Origin: Thermoanaerobaculia bacterium
Lineage (GTDB): Bacteria; Acidobacteriota; Thermoanaerobaculia; UBA5066
DNA length: 8,131 bases
NCBI GenBank assembly: GCA_023717585.1
Contig: JAMQPJ010000094.1
Coordinates: 1 to 8,131, forward strand
Direction: 5' to 3'
Numbering within the stretch: position 1 is the first letter of the stretch; each line of letters opens with the position of its first letter. Below are positions 1-6,461 of the stretch, piece after piece. The position numbers were made by a program, and so were the translations under genes. Below the pieces are notes generated by a model. The model saw only the letters and a program-made list of their open reading frames with translations, was not told where the DNA came from and searched no databases.

Positions 1-731
1 CGGCCGAGGACTGCGGCCTCGTGATGGACACGATCGTGGGCAAGGACCCGCTCGACGCCTCGTCTCTCACCCGCCCGTTCCGGCCTGAGGCCGCGGGCGC
101 GAAGGCGCGCCGCTTCCGGATCGGCGTCATCAAGGGCACGACCGAGAAGGTCCAGCCCGAGGTGCGGAAGAACTTCGAGGACGCGCTGAAGGTCCTCGAG
201 GGCTTCTCCGAGATCGTCGCCGACGTCGCGTTCCCCGAGTTTCCTTACGGGCCGGCCGTCGGCACGATCGTGGCGGCCGAAGGCGCGAGCGCGTTCCGCG
301 AGCTCGTCGAGAGCGGGCGGTCGAAGGAGCTCCGCGTGCCGAACGACCGCTGGGGGGGCTATGCCGCGTCCATGACGCTCGCCGTGGACTACATCCAGGC
401 GATGCGCCTCAGGGCCCCGATCAAAAAGGCGCTCGACGGGCTTTACGCCGGGTTCGACGCCCTCGTCTCGCCTACGCGGGCCTCCGTCGCATACCCGATC
501 GGACCGGACTTCGACAAGGTCTACCCCGGGATCGGCGGGGGGCCGTCGATCATCGGGGCCGGCAATCTCGCGGGCCAGCCTGCGCTCTCCGTGCTGAACG
601 GCTTCGGCGAGCAGGGCCTGCCAACGGCGTTCCAGTTCACGGGCCGGGCCTTCTCGGACGAGACGCTCGTCGCGCTCGGCACGATGTACCAGGCGCGGAC
701 GGAGTGGCATCGAAGAAGGCCGCCGCTGTGA
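1..731 (+). CDS. Amidase-signature family enzyme, C-terminal part (5' end outside window)
   Basis: The frame is already open at base 3, where it reads AEDCGLVMDTIVGKDPLD. This matches the conserved 'ED..L..D.I.G.DP.D' stretch of amidase-signature (AS) hydrolases, which lies after the catalytic region. AS enzymes hydrolyse carboxamides with a Ser-cisSer-Lys triad; that triad and the Gly/Ser-rich signature lie upstream of the window and cannot be checked. The C-terminal hallmarks are present: a 'DALVSPT' strand, then GNLAGQPALSVLNGF, GLPTAFQFTG and a closing 'YQARTEWHRRRP' helix. The family usually has Pro-Cys or Pro-x where this protein has Leu-Asn in 'SVLNGF', a minor deviation. About 242 residues are visible, roughly half of a usual 460-550-residue member. 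The GTG at 21 and ATG at 24 are internal codons, not the start. The substrate is unknown; a GatA role in tRNA amidation cannot be excluded, but no gatB or gatC is visible. An 81-bp gap separates it from the MFS gene on the same strand. Confidence 0.88.
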   Translation, partial: AEDCGLVMDTIVGKDPLDASSLTRPFRPEAAGAKARRFRIGVIKGTTEKVQPEVRKNFEDALKVLEGFSEIVADVAFPEFPYGPAVGTIVAAEGASAFRELVESGRSKELRVPNDRWGGYAASMTLAVDYIQAMRLRAPIKKALDGLYAGFDALVSPTRASVAYPIGPDFDKVYPGIGGGPSIIGAGNLAGQPALSVLNGFGEQGLPTAFQFTGRAFSDETLVALGTMYQARTEWHRRRPPL

Positions 732-812
732 CGGGGGTGCGCGCGAAGACCGCCCGCAGGAGCCGCTCGAGGCTCCGGCCGACCCCGTGATGCCGCGCAG
801 CCGTCCCGGCGG

Positions 813-2096
813 ATGACGACCGCTCTCTCCTTCCGCTCCCGCCGCCTCCTCGTCTGGAGCGTCCTCGCCCTCGTGTACGTCATCTCGTACTTCCACCGCA
901 TTGCGCCCGCGGTCCTCGCGAAGGACCTCATGTCGAGCTTCGCGGCGACGGGAGTCGAAGTGGCCACGATGTCCGCGCTCTACCTCTATGCCTTCGCCGC
1001 GATGCAGTTCGTCGTGGGCGCGGCCGTCGACGCATGGGGCCCGAGGCGCGCCGTGGCGGCGGGAGCGGCCGTGATGGCGGCGGGCGGCGCGCTCTTCGCC
1101 GCCGCGCACGTTTTGCCGGTCGCGTACGGCGCGCGGATCATCGTGGGCATCGGCGCTTCCGTCGTCTTCATCGGGACGATCAAACAGGTGGGCGAGTGGT
1201 GGAGGCCGGACGAGTGGGGCACGTGGTCGGGTCTCACGCAGGTCGTGGGGAACCTCGGGGGGCTTCTCGCCGCGGCACCGCTGGCGTTCGTCGTCTCCCT
1301 TTCGGGCTGGCGCGCCACGTTCTCGGGCGTCGCGATGGTCTCGCTTCTTCTCGCGGGCCTCTGCGTCGCCCTCGTGCGCGACCGGCCCGAGGACGCGGGC
1401 TTTTCGCCTCCCACGGCCCGCGGCCCGGTGCCGCGCGTATCGGTGGCCGAGGGTTATCGCGTGGTCTTCGGCAACCGGAAGACGTGGCTGATGTTCTTCG
1501 TCTTCTTCTGCCAGTACGGGACGCTTCTGTCGTTTACCGGCCTCTGGGCGGTGCCGTGGATGCGCGACGTCTACGGGATGACGCCGAAGGAATCCGCCGA
1601 GATCGTATCGCTCGTCGGGATCGGCGTCGTCTTCGGCGCGCCCGCAGCGGGCTTCCTGTCGGACCGGATTCTCCGGTCGCGTCGGGTCCCCTTCATCCTG
1701 TTCACGCTCGTCAACACGGCTGTCTGGGCCTGCGTGTCCGTGCCTCCCGCCGGGCCCCTTCGCGCGCTCCTCGGGCCGCTCTGCTTCCTCGTGGGACTGA
1801 CGGCGAGCTGCCTCACGCTGACCTGGGTGCTCGCTCGCGAGGTGAATCCGCCGCGGTTCAGCGGCATCGCGACGGCCACGGTGAACGCGGGGGGCTTCCT
1901 GGGCGCCGCCGTGACGCAGAACGTCCTCGGGCGCATCCTCGACGGACACTGGACCGGAATCCTCGAGCACGGCGCGCGCCGATATCCCGCCGCGGGATAT
2001 CACGCGGCTTTCCTCGTGAATCTCGGCATGCTCGGCTTCGCGTGCGTCCTCACGTTCGCCATCACCGAGACTTTCGGAAAGCGCGCCCCGGACTGA
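813..2096 (+). CDS. Major facilitator superfamily (MFS) transporter, 427 aa
   Basis: This is a 12-helix inner-membrane secondary transporter. Hydrophobic segments lie at about residues 11-29, 51-70, 79-99, 103-124, 139-161, 168-188, 224-246, 265-283, 292-309, 318-340, 351-374 and 397-418. The MFS motif A between helices 2 and 3 is clear (GAAVDAWGPRRA, about 69-80), with its C-half counterpart GFLSDRILRSRR (about 280-291). The N-terminal 'SYFHRIAPAVLAKDL' and the 'VRDRPEDAGF' after helix 6 resemble the anion:cation-symporter-like branch of MFS, but the substrate cannot be told. The length is normal. The ATG at 813 gives a short cytoplasmic tail before helix 1; the Shine-Dalgarno is weak (CGGCGG). 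No -10-like element is visible in the gap, so cotranscription with the amidase is likely, possibly to import a substrate or export a product of that enzyme (inference). A 21-bp palindrome sits in the codons for residues 390-397, in the loop before helix 12. Confidence 0.9.
   Translation: MTTALSFRSRRLLVWSVLALVYVISYFHRIAPAVLAKDLMSSFAATGVEVATMSALYLYAFAAMQFVVGAAVDAWGPRRAVAAGAAVMAAGGALFAAAHVLPVAYGARIIVGIGASVVFIGTIKQVGEWWRPDEWGTWSGLTQVVGNLGGLLAAAPLAFVVSLSGWRATFSGVAMVSLLLAGLCVALVRDRPEDAGFSPPTARGPVPRVSVAEGYRVVFGNRKTWLMFFVFFCQYGTLLSFTGLWAVPWMRDVYGMTPKESAEIVSLVGIGVVFGAPAAGFLSDRILRSRRVPFILFTLVNTAVWACVSVPPAGPLRALLGPLCFLVGLTASCLTLTWVLAREVNPPRFSGIATATVNAGGFLGAAVTQNVLGRILDGHWTGILEHGARRYPAAGYHAAFLVNLGMLGFACVLTFAITETFGKRAPD
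1981..2001. repeat. 21-bp palindrome inside the MFS gene (10-bp arms, 1-base centre)
   Basis: The arms GATATCCCGC (1981-1990) and GCGGGATATC (1992-2001) are exact reverse complements around a single C at 1991. The repeat lies in codons 390-397 of the MFS gene and ends 118 bp before the PIG-L start codon. Both tyrosine codons in it are TAT, where TAC is the commoner choice in this gene (6 of 10). It could be an operator acting on the downstream promoter, an mRNA hairpin, or a coincidence of coding. Confidence 0.6.
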
Positions 2097-2107
2097 GTCT
2101 CAGCCCC

Positions 2108-2113
2108 TAGAAT
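2108..2113 (+). promoter_or_regulatory. -10-like element TAGAAT of a probable leaderless promoter
   Basis: TAGAAT fits the bacterial -10 pattern TAnnnT and ends 6 bases before the ATG at 2120. Transcription usually starts about 7 bases after the -10, which would place the first transcribed base on the A of the ATG, so the mRNA would have no leader. Consistent with this, the bases before the ATG (CGGCGC) contain no Shine-Dalgarno. No convincing -35 box is seen about 17 bp upstream, around 2085-2090. Confidence 0.5.
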
Positions 2114-2119
2114 CGGCGC

Positions 2120-4744
2120 ATGACGCGACGTTCTCTTCCACTTTCCCGGACTTCTCTTTCCCTCGTCCTCGCGCTCGTCCTCGCGGCCGCCGCCGTTCCC
2201 GCGATGGGCGGAGCCGCCCCCGCCGAGACCCCGAACGCCGCCGAGATCCGCCTCGCTCTCGCGAAGCTGAACGTCGTCGGCAGCGTCCTCTACGTCGCGG
2301 CCCATCCTGACGACGAGAACACGGCGTTCCTCGCGTGGTGCGCGAAGGGCCGCCTCCTCGAGACGGGCTACCTCTCGGTCACGCGCGGCGACGGGGGGCA
2401 AAACTTGATCGGCAACGAAGCCGGCGAGCTGATGGGCGTCCTGCGCACGCAGGAGCTCCTTGCCGCGCGCCGCCTCGACGGCGCCAGGCAGTTCTTCTCG
2501 CGCGCGATCGACTTCGGGTACTCGAAGAGCGCGGAGGAGACGTTCGCGATCTGGGGACACGAGCAGGTTCTCTCGGACCTCGTGTGGGTCATCCGGGCGT
2601 TTCGGCCCGACGTAATCGTGACGCGCTTCCCCGCGACCGGCGAGGGCGGCCACGGCAACCACACGGCGTCGGCGATCCTCGCTGGCGAAGCCTTCGAGGC
2701 CGCCGCCGATCCCGCGTACTTTCCCGAACAGCTCCGGTGGTTGGAGCCCTGGCAGCCGAAACGGCTCCTGTGGAACGTATTCCGCTTCGGCAGCGACGCT
2801 CCGCGCAAGGAGGTGCCGGGGCAGGTCACGGCCGACCTCGGCGCGTTCAACGCGCTCCTCGGGCGCTCGTACACGGAGATCGCCGCGCTCAGCCGCTCCA
2901 TGCACAAGAGCCAGGGCTTCGGCTCGGCGGAGCGCCGCGGCTCGTGGCTCAACGACTTCAAGCTCGTCGCGGGCGAGCCCACGACACAAGACCTCTTCGA
3001 GGGAGTCGACCTCTCCTGGGCGAGATACGGAAACACGGGAAAGGAGATCGGAAAGATTCTTAGAAGGGTTGAAGAGGGATTCCGGCCGAACGACCCCGCC
3101 GCCTCGGTTCCACTCCTCGTCGAAGCGTGGACGGCAATCGGGCGGGCGGCCGAGACGGCAGGCGATCCGGCCAATTTTCCTTCTAAGAAAACCCCCGTTA
3201 CGACTTCGAACGATGGCGGCTGGAAACGAGAGGGTCCGAAGCAAACGGATCCCCTCCTCTCCGCGAAGCGGGCGCAGGTCGCCGAGGCGATCCGGGCCTG
3301 CCTCGGCCTCTGGACCGAGGCGATCGCGGCCGAGCCCTCGACGGCGCCGGGTGGGGACCTCAGGGTCGCGACGATGGTCCTGAATCGCTCGGCGTTTCCC
3401 GCGTCCGTCGAGAAGATCGAGGTCACGCACGCCGCCGCGCCGCTCGCCGGCGGCCCGCTCGCCCCTAACCAGCCGCTTCGCGCGAACGCGGCGCTCACGC
3501 TGCCCGCGGGCGCCGACGTCACCCAGCCTTACTGGCTGTATGAGCGGGCCGGCAAGGGTCTCTACGCCGTCCCCGATCCGCGGCTCGTCGGCCGGCCCGA
3601 AAACACGCCGCCCCTCGCCGCGTGGTTCACCGTGCAGGTTGCGGGGGCCTCGATCCCTTTCGAGACGCCCGTCGTCTTCCGCCGAACCGATCCCGTCAAG
3701 GGCGAGATCTACCGGCCCTTCGTGATCACGCCGCCCGTGATGGCGATGTTCGACGAGAAGGTCTACGCGTTCGGGTCGGCCCAGCCGAAGAAGGTGCGCG
3801 TCACGCTCACGAGCGGCGGCGCCGCGGCGGGCATCCTCCGCCTCAGGACGGAAGCGGGCTTCGCGGCTTCGCCCGCCGAAGCGCCGTTCGCGTTCACGGC
3901 GCGGGGCGAGGAGCGAACCCTCTTCTTCACGGTGACACCGCCTGCCCGAGCCGCCGCTGCGGCGGCAGCCACGATCGCGGCCGAAGCCGTCGTGAACGGG
4001 AAGGTGTTCTCCAGGGGAGTCGTGCGCGTCGACTATCCGCACATCCCCCAGCAAACGCTGTTCCCGCCCGCCGAAGCCCGCGTCCTGAGGCTCGACGTGA
4101 AGGCCCCCCGGGCCCCCGTCGGCTACGTCATGGGCTCCGGCGACGAAGTGCCGGACGCGCTCCGGCAGATGGGGTACACGGTGACGCTTCTTTCGGACGA
4201 CGAGCTCGAGAACGGCGACCTCTCGCGCTACGCCGCCATCGTGACGGGAATCCGCGCGTACAACACCCGCCCTCGCCTGAAGCTCGCCGAGTCGCGCCTC
4301 ATGTCCTACGTCGAGGGAGGCGGCACGGTCGTCGCGCAGTACAACACGACGGGCGACCTCGTCACGGAACAGCTCGGACCGCATCCCTTCAAGCTCTCGC
4401 GCGACCGGGTGACGGTCGAGGAGGCCCCGGTCCGATTCCTGAATCCCGTGAGCCCGCTCCTGACGTTTCCGAACAAGCTGGCACCCGCCGACTTCGACGG
4501 ATGGGTCCAGGAGCGCGGCCTCTACTTCCCCGGGACCTGGGACCCTCGTTACGAGACCGTGATCGAGAGCCACGATCCGGGCGAGGGCGAGAAGCCGGGC
4601 GGACTCCTCTACGCGAGGGTCGGGAAGGGCGCTTTCGTCTACACGGGCTACGCCTTCTTCCGGCAGCTGCCGGCCGGCGTCCCCGGCGCGTATCGTCTTT
4701 TCGTGAACCTCGTCTCCGCCGGCGCGGGCGCGCCCGCCCGGTGA
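2120..4744 (+). CDS. Secreted PIG-L family deacetylase with C-terminal cysteine-less GATase1-like domain, 874 aa
   Basis: PIG-L (LmbE-like) enzymes are Zn-dependent de-N-acetylases of sugars and related amides. The catalytic motifs are intact. AHPDDE is at 61-66; by analogy with MshB, His62 and Asp65 bind Zn and Asp64 is the general base. TRGDGGQN is at 88-95. GHGNH at 177-181 supplies His178 and the third Zn ligand His181. Residues 1 to about 30 form a Sec signal peptide (RR, hydrophobic 11-28, likely cleavage near 30-33) with no lipobox Cys, so the protein is exported. Residues 190-400 are mostly helical. About 410-640 looks like beta-sandwich material, with a NEW3-like part near 525-640. 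Residues 655-874 resemble a GATase1/ThuA-like fold (YVMGSGDEVPDAL, IRAYNTRP, WVQERGLYF, FFRQLPAGVPGAYRLF) but contain no cysteine, so this part should not be an active amidotransferase. The start is set by the signal peptide and the -10 spacing. The symporter follows 7 bp after the stop, which suggests a shared message. The substrate is unknown; a cytoplasmic bacillithiol-type BshB role is unlikely because the protein is exported. Confidence 0.92.
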   Translation: MTRRSLPLSRTSLSLVLALVLAAAAVPAMGGAAPAETPNAAEIRLALAKLNVVGSVLYVAAHPDDENTAFLAWCAKGRLLETGYLSVTRGDGGQNLIGNEAGELMGVLRTQELLAARRLDGARQFFSRAIDFGYSKSAEETFAIWGHEQVLSDLVWVIRAFRPDVIVTRFPATGEGGHGNHTASAILAGEAFEAAADPAYFPEQLRWLEPWQPKRLLWNVFRFGSDAPRKEVPGQVTADLGAFNALLGRSYTEIAALSRSMHKSQGFGSAERRGSWLNDFKLVAGEPTTQDLFEGVDLSWARYGNTGKEIGKILRRVEEGFRPNDPAASVPLLVEAWTAIGRAAETAGDPANFPSKKTPVTTSNDGGWKREGPKQTDPLLSAKRAQVAEAIRACLGLWTEAIAAEPSTAPGGDLRVATMVLNRSAFPASVEKIEVTHAAAPLAGGPLAPNQPLRANAALTLPAGADVTQPYWLYERAGKGLYAVPDPRLVGRPENTPPLAAWFTVQVAGASIPFETPVVFRRTDPVKGEIYRPFVITPPVMAMFDEKVYAFGSAQPKKVRVTLTSGGAAAGILRLRTEAGFAASPAEAPFAFTARGEERTLFFTVTPPARAAAAAAATIAAEAVVNGKVFSRGVVRVDYPHIPQQTLFPPAEARVLRLDVKAPRAPVGYVMGSGDEVPDALRQMGYTVTLLSDDELENGDLSRYAAIVTGIRAYNTRPRLKLAESRLMSYVEGGGTVVAQYNTTGDLVTEQLGPHPFKLSRDRVTVEEAPVRFLNPVSPLLTFPNKLAPADFDGWVQERGLYFPGTWDPRYETVIESHDPGEGEKPGGLLYARVGKGAFVYTGYAFFRQLPAGVPGAYRLFVNLVSAGAGAPAR
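3057..3189. repeat. Pair of inverted 11-bp repeats, each containing TTCTnAGAA, inside the PIG-L gene
   Basis: TTCTTAGAAGG (3057-3067) and CCTTCTAAGAA (3179-3189) are exact reverse complements enclosing 111 bp. Each copy also contains a 9-bp self-palindrome of the form TTCTnAGAA (3057-3065 and 3181-3189). They fall in A+T-richer patches and use codons unusual for this gene (CTT AGA AGG near 3059-3067; AAT TTT CCT TCT near 3173-3184). They mark the linker between the catalytic and beta-rich parts of the protein. The function is unknown. Confidence 0.45.
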
Positions 4745-4745
4745 G
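4740..4745 (+). promoter_or_regulatory. Ribosome binding site GGTGAG that sets the CTG start of the symporter
   Basis: GGTGAG pairs with the GGTGA part of the classic anti-Shine-Dalgarno complement and lies 6 bases before the CTG at 4752. It overlaps the TGA stop of the PIG-L gene (4742-4744), so termination and re-initiation could be coupled. The alternative downstream GTG at 4812 has only a weak purine run before it. Confidence 0.45.
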
Positions 4746-4751
4746 AGCCCG

Positions 4752-6461
4752 CTGACTTCCCTCGACTGGGCCGTTCTCGCGGGCTCGCTCGCGTTCATCG
4801 TCGGATTCGGCGTGTGGAAGAACCATCGCTGCGAGACGCTGCACGGCTACCTCCTCGCGAACCAGTCGGCGCGCTGGTACACGGTGCTCGTCTCGATCAT
4901 GGCGACACAGGCGAGCGCGATCACGTTCCTGTCGACGCCGGGCCAGGCGTACGCCGACGGCATGCGCTTCGTGCAGTTCTACTTCGGGCTTCCGTTCGCG
5001 ATGATCGTCCTCGCGATCACCGCCGTTCCGCTCTACCGCCGGCTGCGCGTCTTCACGGCCTACGAGTTCCTCGAGAAGCGCTTCGATCTCAAGACGCGCA
5101 CGCTCGCGACGGTGCTCTTCCTCGTGTCGCGCGGCCTCTCGACGGGCATCTCGATCTACGCGACGTCGATCGTCCTCTCGGTCCTCCTCGGGTGGTCGCT
5201 GCCGCTCACGAACCTCGTGATCGGCGGCCTCGTCGTCGTCTACACGACGTCCGGCGGCTCCCGCGCCGTGAACTGGACGCAGTCGTGGCAGTTCCTGATC
5301 GCGATCGGCGGCATGGTCGCGGCGCTCGCCGTGATCGTCCGCTCGTTGCCCGATGCCGTCTCCCTCGCGGGCGCGACGCGCGTCGCGGACCAGCTCGGAC
5401 GCCTCAACGTCGTGGACTTCCGGTTCGACCTGACGAACCGCTACAACTTCTGGTCCGGCCTCATCGGCGGGTTTTTCCTCGCGCTCGCGTACTTCGGGGC
5501 CGACCAGTCGCAGGTCGGGCGCTACCTCGGGGGCCGCTCCATCGAGGCGAGCCGCCTCGGCCTCCTGATCAACGGCCGGCTCAAGGTCCCGATGCAGTTC
5601 TTCATCCTGTTCGTCGGCGCGATGGTCTTCGTCTTCTACCAGTTCGTGGCCCCGCCCGTGCTCTTCAATCCCGGGCCTCTCAAACGCCTCAGGAAAGGTC
5701 CGCATGCCGCGGAGCTTCTCGGCATCGAGTCGCGCCACCGGGCGGCGTTCGAGGCCCGCCGGTCCGCGGCCGAGGCGTTCGTGCGCACGGGAAAGGAAAA
5801 CGAACAGGCCTCCGCGGCAGCGGGAGAGGCCCTGCGCGCCGCGGACGGCTCGTACGCCGCCGTGCGGGCCGAGGCCGTGGCCCTCGTGAAGGCGCACGAC
5901 ATTCCCGCCGACGCGAACGACACGAACTACGTCTTTCTCTCCTTCGTCCTCGCCCACCTGCCGACGGGCCTCGTCGGCCTCATCCTCGCCGTCGTCTTCT
6001 CGGCGTCGATGTCCTCGAATTCGGCGGCCCTCAATTCGCTGGCTTCCACTTCCGTCGTGGACGTGTACGTGCGACTCGTGAGGAAGAACCGGAAGGACTC
6101 CCACTACCTCGCGGTCTCGCGGCTCGCCACCGCGCTCTGGGGAGCGTTCTCGATCGCGATCGCCATGTACGCGAACCGCGTCGGCACGCTCATCGAGGCC
6201 GTGAACATCCTCGGCTCGCTCTTCTACGGCACGATGCTCGGCATCTTCCTCGTGGCGTTCTACCTGCCCCGGGTGCGCGGCACGCCGGTGTTCGCGGGCG
6301 GTATCGCGGGCCTCGCATCCGTCTGGGCGTGCTTCGCCTTCACGAGCCTGAGCTACCTGTGGTTCAACGTCGTCGGATGCGTCGTCGTGATCGGCGTGGC
6401 GCTTGCGCTGAACTCTTCTATTTCTTCCAGTCCGCGATCTTCTTTTCCAGGTTCGCGATAG
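4752..6461 (+). CDS. Sodium:solute symporter (SSS family), 569 aa from a proposed CTG start
   Basis: This is an inner-membrane Na+-coupled transporter of the LeuT-fold SSS family. Family motifs are SIMATQASAITFLSTPGQA (residues 48-66), FGADQSQVGRYLGG (248-261), and the helix-8 block SASMSSNSAALNS (417-429) followed by 'VDVY', the region that contributes to the Na2 site in this family. A hydrophilic, Ala/Glu/Arg-rich helical insert covers about 306-390. No ATG, GTG or TTG lies in frame between the TGA at 4704 and the GTG at 4812. Starting at GTG 4812 would discard most of helix 1, whereas the codons from CTG 4752 read LTSLDWAVLAGSLAFIVGFG, a normal family N-terminus, with a GGTGAG ribosome site before it. 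The C-terminus overlaps the opposing DUF2911 gene by 44 bp and ends in a Ser-rich tail. The tight spacing after the PIG-L gene suggests uptake of a product released by that deacetylase; the substrate is not identifiable. The family call is firm; the exact start is not. Confidence 0.87.
   Translation: MTSLDWAVLAGSLAFIVGFGVWKNHRCETLHGYLLANQSARWYTVLVSIMATQASAITFLSTPGQAYADGMRFVQFYFGLPFAMIVLAITAVPLYRRLRVFTAYEFLEKRFDLKTRTLATVLFLVSRGLSTGISIYATSIVLSVLLGWSLPLTNLVIGGLVVVYTTSGGSRAVNWTQSWQFLIAIGGMVAALAVIVRSLPDAVSLAGATRVADQLGRLNVVDFRFDLTNRYNFWSGLIGGFFLALAYFGADQSQVGRYLGGRSIEASRLGLLINGRLKVPMQFFILFVGAMVFVFYQFVAPPVLFNPGPLKRLRKGPHAAELLGIESRHRAAFEARRSAAEAFVRTGKENEQASAAAGEALRAADGSYAAVRAEAVALVKAHDIPADANDTNYVFLSFVLAHLPTGLVGLILAVVFSASMSSNSAALNSLASTSVVDVYVRLVRKNRKDSHYLAVSRLATALWGAFSIAIAMYANRVGTLIEAVNILGSLFYGTMLGIFLVAFYLPRVRGTPVFAGGIAGLASVWACFAFTSLSYLWFNVVGCVVVIGVALALNSSISSSPRSSFPGSR

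Noticed and set aside
759..776. Hairpin GGAGCC-N6-GGCTCC after the amidase as a terminator
   Set aside because: The stem is only 6 bp and no T-run follows, so an intrinsic terminator is not supported.
728..790. Short GTG-started frame (20 codons) between the amidase and MFS genes, chained by GTGA and TGATG overlaps
   Set aside because: It is Arg-rich, has no ribosome site and is no longer than chance openness. The overlaps arise easily in this sequence.
2000..4798. A 932-codon open frame on the minus strand opposite the PIG-L gene
   Set aside because: Its product is Arg/Glu/Gly-rich with no domain, signal or membrane pattern. It is the expected antisense shadow of a GC-rich gene with strong third-position bias; the plus strand holds intact catalytic motifs.
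6151..6162. Perfect 12-bp palindrome CGATCGCGATCG in the symporter gene
   Set aside because: Similar GATCGCGATC strings recur (for example near 5297) because Ile (ATC) and Ala (GCG/GCC) codons alternate in membrane helices of GC-rich genes; no positional logic is seen.
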